Assembly: GCF_901827205.1 (NCBI RefSeq)
Contig: NZ_LR594675.1
Span: 620,001 to 684,000 of the forward strand
Source: Variovorax sp. PBS-H4
GTDB taxonomy: Bacteria; Pseudomonadota; Gammaproteobacteria; Burkholderiales; Burkholderiaceae_C
DNA: 64,000 nucleotides
Direction of reading: 5' to 3'
This document shows, piece after piece, positions 59,116 through 64,000 of this stretch. The notes under the pieces were generated by a model. It ran no database searches. It was not told where the DNA came from and saw nothing but the letters and a program-made list of their open reading frames with translations. The position numbers and the translations under genes are program-made. Positions within the stretch are counted from its first letter, which is position 1. Each line of letters opens with the position of its first letter.

Positions 59116-60913
59116 CACTGCCTGGACGCTTCTGGGTCTTTACCTCGTGGTGCTGGGCCTGCTCGCCTGGCCGCTGGGCCGCTGGCTTGCGGCGCTGTGC
59201 GAAGGCCGGGTCCCCGCCTGGACGCAGCGCGCCGAAGCGCCGCTCTACAAGCTCGCCGGCGTCGACGCTGGCCACGCGATGCACTGGCGCGGCTATGCGC
59301 TGGCGCTGCTGGCCTTCAACGCCGTTGGCGCGCTGGCCCTTTATGGCCTGCAGCGCGTGCAGCACTTGCTGCCGCTGAACCCGGCCGGCATGGGCGCGGT
59401 GTCGCCAGACTCGGCGTTCAACACGGCCGTGAGCTTCGTCTCCAACACCAACTGGCAGGGCTATGCCGGGGAGTCGACGATGAGCTATCTCACGCAGATG
59501 CTGGGGCTCACGGTGCAGAACTTCTTGTCCGCCGCCACGGGCATCGCGGTCGCCTTCGCTCTGGCGCGCGGCTTCGCGGCGCGCAACACGGACGGCAAGG
59601 GCTTCGTCGGCAATTTCTGGGTCGACGTGACCCGCATCACCGCCTGGCTGCTGCTGCCGATCTCGTTCGTGATCGCCATGGTGTTCGTGGGCCAGGGCGT
59701 GATCCAGAATTTCGACACCTACAAGACGGTGACCACGCTGGAAGCCACGGCCTACCAGAACCCCAGGCTCGACGCCGCCGGGCAGCCGCTGAAGGATGCG
59801 GCCGGCAACGCGCTGACCGAGGACGCCAGCACCACCACCCAGACCCTCGCCATGGGCCCGGTCGCCTCGCAGGAGGCGATCAAGATGCTCGGCACCAACG
59901 GCGGCGGTTTCTTCAACGCCAACTCGGCGCACCCCTACGAGAACCCGACGGCGCTCGCCAACTTCGTGCAGATGATCGCGATCTTCCTGATCCCGGCCGC
60001 GCTGTGCTGCGCCTTCGGCCGCGTGGTCGGCGACCCGCGGCAGGGCTGGGCCCTCCTGGCTGCGATGACGGTGATGTTCGTGCTGGCCGTGGCCGCCGTG
60101 ATCCCGGCCGAACACGCCGGCAATCCGCTGCTGGCGCCGCTGGGCGTCGACCAGGCCGCGAATGCGGTGCAGGCCGGCGGCAACATGGAAGGCAAGGACG
60201 TGCGATTCGGCATCGACGCCTCCGCGCTCTTCGCCGCCATCACCACGGCTGCATCCTGTGGCGCGGTGATCGCCATGCACGACTCCTTCACGCCGCTGGG
60301 CGGCATGGTGCCGCTGGTGCTGATGCAACTCGGCGAGGTGGTGTTCGGGGGCGTCGGTACCGGCCTGTACGGCATGCTGGTCTTCGCGGTGCTGGCGGTG
60401 TTCATCGCCGGCCTCATGATCGGCCGCACGCCCGAGTACCTGGGCAAGAAGATCGAGGTCCGCGAGATGAAGCTGACCTCGATCGCGATCCTGGTCACGC
60501 CGATCCTGGTGCTCGCCGGAACCGCCGTCGCGGTCATGGCCGATCCGGGGAAGGCGGGCATCGCTAACCCGGGCGCGCACGGCTTCTCCGAGGTGCTCTA
60601 TGCCTTCACTTCGGCCGGCAACAACAACGGCAGCGCCTTTGCCGGCCTCTCGGCCAACACGCCCTTCTACAACGCGATGCTGGCAGTCGCGATGTGGTTC
60701 GGGCGCTTCGGCGTGATCGTGCCGGTGCTCGCCATCGCGGGCTCGCTGGCCGCCAAGAAGCGCCTGCCGGTCACGGCCGGCACCATGCCCACGCACGGCC
60801 CGCTGTTCGTCACGCTGCTGATCGGCACCGTGCTGCTGGTGGGCTTGCTCAATTACGTTCCGGCGCTGGCCCTGGGCCCTGTCGTCGAACACCTGATGCT
60901 GTGGAAGCCTTGA
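59108..60913 (+). CDS. kdpA: Potassium-transporting ATPase subunit KdpA
   Basis: 601 residues, about ten membrane helices, the K+ channel-like subunit of KdpFABC. Filter-type blocks are seen: VSFVSNTNWQGYAGESTMSYLTQM, GTNGGGFFNANSAHPYENPTALANF, GGMVPLVLMQLGEVVFGGVGTGLYGML and TSAGNNNGSAFAGL. It is longer than the E. coli protein (557), with extra loop sequence around residues 205-245 (FDTYKTVTTLEATAYQNPRLDAAG). Starts at a GTG (59108), which the bridging frame overlaps by 8 bp. A partial repeat copy follows its stop. Confidence 0.95.
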   Translation: MNSTAWTLLGLYLVVLGLLAWPLGRWLAALCEGRVPAWTQRAEAPLYKLAGVDAGHAMHWRGYALALLAFNAVGALALYGLQRVQHLLPLNPAGMGAVSPDSAFNTAVSFVSNTNWQGYAGESTMSYLTQMLGLTVQNFLSAATGIAVAFALARGFAARNTDGKGFVGNFWVDVTRITAWLLLPISFVIAMVFVGQGVIQNFDTYKTVTTLEATAYQNPRLDAAGQPLKDAAGNALTEDASTTTQTLAMGPVASQEAIKMLGTNGGGFFNANSAHPYENPTALANFVQMIAIFLIPAALCCAFGRVVGDPRQGWALLAAMTVMFVLAVAAVIPAEHAGNPLLAPLGVDQAANAVQAGGNMEGKDVRFGIDASALFAAITTAASCGAVIAMHDSFTPLGGMVPLVLMQLGEVVFGGVGTGLYGMLVFAVLAVFIAGLMIGRTPEYLGKKIEVREMKLTSIAILVTPILVLAGTAVAVMADPGKAGIANPGAHGFSEVLYAFTSAGNNNGSAFAGLSANTPFYNAMLAVAMWFGRFGVIVPVLAIAGSLAAKKRLPVTAGTMPTHGPLFVTLLIGTVLLVGLLNYVPALALGPVVEHLMLWKP

Positions 60914-60914
60914 C

Positions 60915-60959
60915 GCTCTCTCCCAGGTTGGCTCACTTCGTGTAGCCGCCCACCCCCTG
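60915..60959 (+). repeat. Truncated repeat unit between kdpA and kdpB
   Basis: Only the left half of the composite repeat: CTCCCAGGTTGGCTCACTTC, then GTGTAGCCGCCCACCCCCT, ending where the cruciform part would begin. It lies in the 64-bp gap between kdpA and kdpB. With the unit upstream of kdpA, this makes two members of one repeat family in a single operon. Confidence 0.8.
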
Positions 60960-60977
60960 GATTCGCCCGCAATCGAG

Positions 60978-63071
60978 ATGCAAATGAAATCGTCCCTTCC
61001 TCTGTTGGATGCCTCCCTGGTGCGCCCCGCGCTGTGGGCCGCCGTCGCCAAGCTGGACCCGCGCGTCCAGTGGCGCAACCCCGTGATGTTCATCGTCTAC
61101 ATCGGCAGCATCCTCACGACGCTGCTGTGGGGGCATGCGCTGAGCTTTCCGGGCGACACCGGCATGGCGCCGGCCTTCGTGCTGGCGATCTCGATCTGGC
61201 TGTGGTTCACCGTGCTCTTCGCCAACTTCGCGGAGGCCCTGGCAGAAGGCCGCAGCAAGGCGCAGGCCGCCTCGCTGCGCGGCCTGCGCAAGGACACCTG
61301 GGCCAAGAAGATGGTCGAGCCGTACCACGGCGGCAAGTGGCTGCCGTTGCAGGCTCCGGAACTGCGCCGCGGTGACGTGGTGCTGGTCGAGGCGCATGAC
61401 GTGATCCCGCTGGACGGCGAGGTGATCGAAGGCGTGGCCTCGGTGGACGAAAGCGCCATCACCGGCGAGTCGGCGCCGGTCGTGCGCGAATCCGGCGGCG
61501 ACTTCTCGGCGGTGACCGGCGGCACGCGCGTGCTGTCCGACTGGCTGGTCGTGCGCATCACCGTCAACCCCGGCGAGTCCTTCCTCGACCGCATGATCGG
61601 CATGGTCGAGGCTGCCAAGCGCCAGAAGACGCCCAACGAGATCGCGCTGACCATCCTGCTCGTCGCGCTGACGCTGGTGTTCCTCATGGTCACGGTCACG
61701 CTGCTGCCGTACTCCATCTTCAGCGTGGGCGCGATGCACGCGGGCACGGTGGTGTCGCTGACGGCGCTGGTGGCGCTGCTGGTGTGCCTGATCCCGACCA
61801 CCATCGGCGGCCTGCTGTCGGCCGTGGGCGTGGCCGGCATGAGCCGCATGATGCAGGCCAACGTGATCGCGACCTCGGGCCGCGCGGTGGAGGCGGCGGG
61901 CGACGTCGACGTGCTGCTGCTCGACAAGACCGGCACCATCACGCTCGGCAACCGCCAGGCCAGCGCCTTCCTGCCGGCGCCCGGCGTGGCGCAGCAGCGC
62001 CTGGCGCGCGCCGCGCTGCTGGCCTCGCTGGCCGATGAGACGCCCGAGGGCCGCAGCATCGTCGAGCTGGCCCGCCGCGGCGGCGTCGAGGAGCCGGCAG
62101 CCGAAGGCACGCGCTTCGTCCCCTTCACCGCGCAGACGCGCATGAGCGGCGTGGACCTGCCCGCCGCGCCCAACACCCTCGATACCGACCCCGTGCCGCT
62201 TCGCAAGGGCGCGGTCGATGCCGTGCGCCGCCACGTCGAGGCGCTCGGCGGCGCGATGCCGGCCGAACTGCTGCGCGCTGCCGACGAGGTCGCGCGCCGC
62301 GGCAGCACGCCGCTGGGAGTGGCGCAGGGCACGCAGGTGCTCGGCATCGTCGAGCTCAAGGACATCGTCAAGACCGACATCCGCGAGCGCTTCGCCGAGT
62401 TGCGCCGCATGGGTATCCGCACGGTGATGATCACCGGCGACAACAAGCTCACCGCCGCCGCCATCGCGGCCGAGGCCGGCGTGGACGACTTCCTGGCCGA
62501 GGCCACGCCCGAGGACAAGCTGGCGCTGATCCGCAAGTACCAGTCCGAAGGCCGGCTGGTCGCCATGACCGGCGACGGCACCAACGACGCGCCCGCGCTC
62601 GCCCAGGCCGACGTGGCGGTGGCCATGGGCACCGGCACGCAGGCCGCGAAGGAGGCCGGCAACATGGTGGACCTCGACTCCAACCCGACCAAGCTGCTGG
62701 AGGTGGTGGAGACCGGCAAGGCCCTGCTCATGACCCGCGGTTCGCTCACCACGTTCTCGATCGCCAACGACGTGGCGAAGTACTTCGCCATCATCCCGGC
62801 GATCTTCGTGTCGACCTACCCTCAGCTCGCGGCGCTCAATGTGATGCGGCTGGCGAGCCCTTCGTCGGCCATCCTGTCGGCGGTGATCTTCAACGCACTG
62901 ATCATCGTGTTCCTGATCCCGCTCGCGCTGAAGGGCGTGCGCTTCCGGCCGGTGGGGGCCGCCGCGCTGCTGCGGCGCAACCTGGCCATCTACGGCCTGG
63001 GCGGCCTGGTCGTGCCCTTCGTCGGCATCAAGCTCATCGACTGGCTGCTGGTCGCGGTCGGCCTGGTCTGA
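60978..63071 (+). CDS. kdpB: Potassium-transporting ATPase ATP-binding subunit KdpB
   Basis: 697-residue P-type ATPase that powers K+ uptake. Actuator TGES loop (SAITGESAPVVRESGGD), phosphorylation motif LLDKTGTITLGNRQAS, nucleotide domain, and hinge blocks MITGDNKLTAAAIAAEAGVDDFLAEATPEDK and MTGDGTNDAPALAQADVAVAMGTGTQAAKEAGNMVDLDSNPTK are all present. About seven membrane helices. The TGES serine that is phosphorylated for inhibition in E. coli is kept. ATG at 60978 preceded by GAG. kdpC follows after 14 bp. Confidence 0.97.
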   Translation: MQMKSSLPLLDASLVRPALWAAVAKLDPRVQWRNPVMFIVYIGSILTTLLWGHALSFPGDTGMAPAFVLAISIWLWFTVLFANFAEALAEGRSKAQAASLRGLRKDTWAKKMVEPYHGGKWLPLQAPELRRGDVVLVEAHDVIPLDGEVIEGVASVDESAITGESAPVVRESGGDFSAVTGGTRVLSDWLVVRITVNPGESFLDRMIGMVEAAKRQKTPNEIALTILLVALTLVFLMVTVTLLPYSIFSVGAMHAGTVVSLTALVALLVCLIPTTIGGLLSAVGVAGMSRMMQANVIATSGRAVEAAGDVDVLLLDKTGTITLGNRQASAFLPAPGVAQQRLARAALLASLADETPEGRSIVELARRGGVEEPAAEGTRFVPFTAQTRMSGVDLPAAPNTLDTDPVPLRKGAVDAVRRHVEALGGAMPAELLRAADEVARRGSTPLGVAQGTQVLGIVELKDIVKTDIRERFAELRRMGIRTVMITGDNKLTAAAIAAEAGVDDFLAEATPEDKLALIRKYQSEGRLVAMTGDGTNDAPALAQADVAVAMGTGTQAAKEAGNMVDLDSNPTKLLEVVETGKALLMTRGSLTTFSIANDVAKYFAIIPAIFVSTYPQLAALNVMRLASPSSAILSAVIFNALIIVFLIPLALKGVRFRPVGAAALLRRNLAIYGLGGLVVPFVGIKLIDWLLVAVGLV

Positions 63072-63085
63072 AGAAAGCCAATCCC

Positions 63086-63661
63086 ATGTTCAAGATCCTT
63101 CGTCCCACGCTCCTCATCTTCGTGCTGCTCAGCGCGCTGACCGGGCTGCTCTATCCGCTGGCCGTGACCGGCGCCGCCCGGGCGCTGTTCCCGGCGCAAG
63201 CCGAGGGCAGCCTGGTGCTGCGCGGCGGCAAGCCGGTGGGTTCTTCGCTGATCGGCCAGAACTTCACCGATCCGGCGCACTTCTGGGGCCGGCCCTCGGC
63301 CACCGCGCCCATGCCCTACAACGCCGGCGCATCCGGTGGCTCCAACCAGGGGCCGCTGAACCCCGCGCTCGCCGATGCGGTCAAGAGCCGGATCGACGCG
63401 TTGCGCGCGGCCGATCCCGGCAACACGCAGCCGGTGCCGGTGGACCTCGTCACCGCGTCGGCCAGCGGGCTCGACCCGCACATCAGCCCGGCCGCGGCCC
63501 GCTACCAGGCGGCACGCGTGGCGCGCTCGCGCAAGCTGCCGCTCGGCCGTGTCGAGCAACTCGTCGACGATCACATCGAAGGCCGCTGGCTCGGCCTCAT
63601 CGGCGAGCCGCGCGTGAACGTGCTCGCGCTCAACCTGGCGCTGGATGGCGCGTCGCGGTGA
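63086..63661 (+). CDS. kdpC: Potassium-transporting ATPase subunit KdpC
   Basis: 191 residues, normal length. One N-terminal membrane helix (LIFVLLSALTGLLYPLAVTGAARALFP), then the periplasmic domain with GSSLIGQNFTDPAHFWGRPSAT, YNAGASGGSNQGPLNPAL, DLVTASASGLDPHISPAAARYQ and the ending IGEPRVNVLALNLAL. KdpC supports K+ binding and complex assembly. It lies 14 bp after kdpB and 22-34 bp before kdpD. Confidence 0.96.
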   Translation: MFKILRPTLLIFVLLSALTGLLYPLAVTGAARALFPAQAEGSLVLRGGKPVGSSLIGQNFTDPAHFWGRPSATAPMPYNAGASGGSNQGPLNPALADAVKSRIDALRAADPGNTQPVPVDLVTASASGLDPHISPAAARYQAARVARSRKLPLGRVEQLVDDHIEGRWLGLIGEPRVNVLALNLALDGASR

Positions 63662-63683
63662 CGAGGGTGCGATAACCTGCGGC

Positions 63684-64000
63684 GTGCCCGCTTTCATGAA
63701 TGACGCCGCCCGCCCCGACCCCGACGCGCTGCTGGCGGAGCTGCGCGCGCAGGAGGCGCTGGCCCGGCGCGGCAAGCTGCGCATCTACTTCGGCGCCAGT
63801 GCGGGTGTCGGCAAGACCTGGGCCATGCTGAGCGCCGCGCAGCGCGAGCGCGCAAGCGGCCGCGAGGTGGTGGTCGGGGTGGTGGAGACGCATGGTCGCA
63901 GCGAGACCGCGGCGCTGCTGGCCGGCCTGGAGACCTTGCCGCTGCGCGACGTGTCCTATCGCGGTCGCACCCTGGCCGAGTTCGACCTCGATTGTGCGCT
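63684..64000 (+). CDS. kdpD: Sensor kinase KdpD (3' partial)
   Basis: The start of a gene that runs off the window. From GTG 63684 or, more likely, ATG 63696 it reads MNDAARPDPDALLAELRAQE, then ALARRGKLRIYFGASAGVGKTWAMLSAAQRERASGREVVVGVVETHGRSETAALLAGLETLPLRDVSYRGRTLAEFDLD. This is the cytoplasmic N-terminal KdpD domain with its Walker A-like GASAGVGKT. KdpD senses K+ limitation and phosphorylates KdpE, which switches on kdpFABC. About 100 residues of roughly 900 are visible. kdpE probably follows outside the window. Confidence 0.93.
   Translation, partial: MPAFMNDAARPDPDALLAELRAQEALARRGKLRIYFGASAGVGKTWAMLSAAQRERASGREVVVGVVETHGRSETAALLAGLETLPLRDVSYRGRTLAEFDLDCA

Noticed and set aside
58676..61093. 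805-residue open frame on the minus strand
   Set aside because: Antisense to kdpF and kdpA and crossing repeat copies. No motif, and the plus-strand genes are certain.

Overview
The window looks like a chromosomal segment of a high-GC betaproteobacterium of the family Comamonadaceae, probably Variovorax or a close relative. The clues are uniformly high GC with C/G-ending codons, repeated Bug/TctC-type orphan periplasmic binding proteins, DUF1840, DUF2145 and DUF6502 proteins, and a ribosomal cluster beginning at rplN next to proC and ubiA. The genus is inferred from general familiarity, not from a search.

Layout. Bases 1-11000 hold housekeeping genes: a DUF2145 protein cut by the window edge, a zinc-ribbon membrane protein, an SDR, the queuosine pair queA-tgt, recG, oxyR with its likely target dps, ubiA and proC. 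Bases 11225-20460 are the spc/alpha ribosomal supercluster, from a TTGACA promoter through rplN to rplQ. The S10-type genes are not upstream of it, and infA survives only as a 3' fragment between secY and rpmJ. An initiator tRNA gene and a strong terminator close the block.

Bases 20619-27554 are a compact six-gene operon on the minus strand: fused monooxygenase/reductase, MarR regulator, enoyl-CoA hydratase, acyl-CoA dehydrogenase, aryl-CoA ligase and RidA. The gene set matches the CoA-dependent aerobic 2-aminobenzoate (anthranilate) pathway. A palindrome overlaps its predicted promoter. Bases 27619-34430 carry cfa, a DUF1840 gene, a Bug protein, a LysR/SDR divergent pair and an orphan 2-oxoacid dehydrogenase E1 pair.

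Bases 34590-46122 are accessory: two zinc-ribbon proteins, small hypotheticals, a DUF6502-DUF5666 pair, poly-Gly lipoprotein-like proteins, a 1380-residue CheB-CheR-PAS-kinase-receiver protein, another Bug protein and a PfpI/DJ-1 protein. Bases 46183-55304 carry a Liv-type ABC transporter operon bracketed by two acyl/aryl-CoA ligases, with a divergent Crp/Fnr regulator and an 18-bp perfect palindrome between them. After that come a SRAP-family protein lacking all four catalytic residues, an SDR and a third Bug protein. The last 5 kb is a kdp potassium-uptake operon: a new-looking 34-residue ORF, kdpF, kdpA, kdpB, kdpC and the start of kdpD. It is interrupted twice by a dispersed composite repeat that also occurs at two convergent gene ends elsewhere in the window.

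The most unusual items are the infA remnant, the catalytically dead SRAP protein, the repeat family inside kdp with a reading frame bridging kdpF and kdpA, the 34-residue kdp leader protein, the RidA-containing 2-aminobenzoyl-CoA operon with its operator, and the set of zinc-ribbon membrane proteins.
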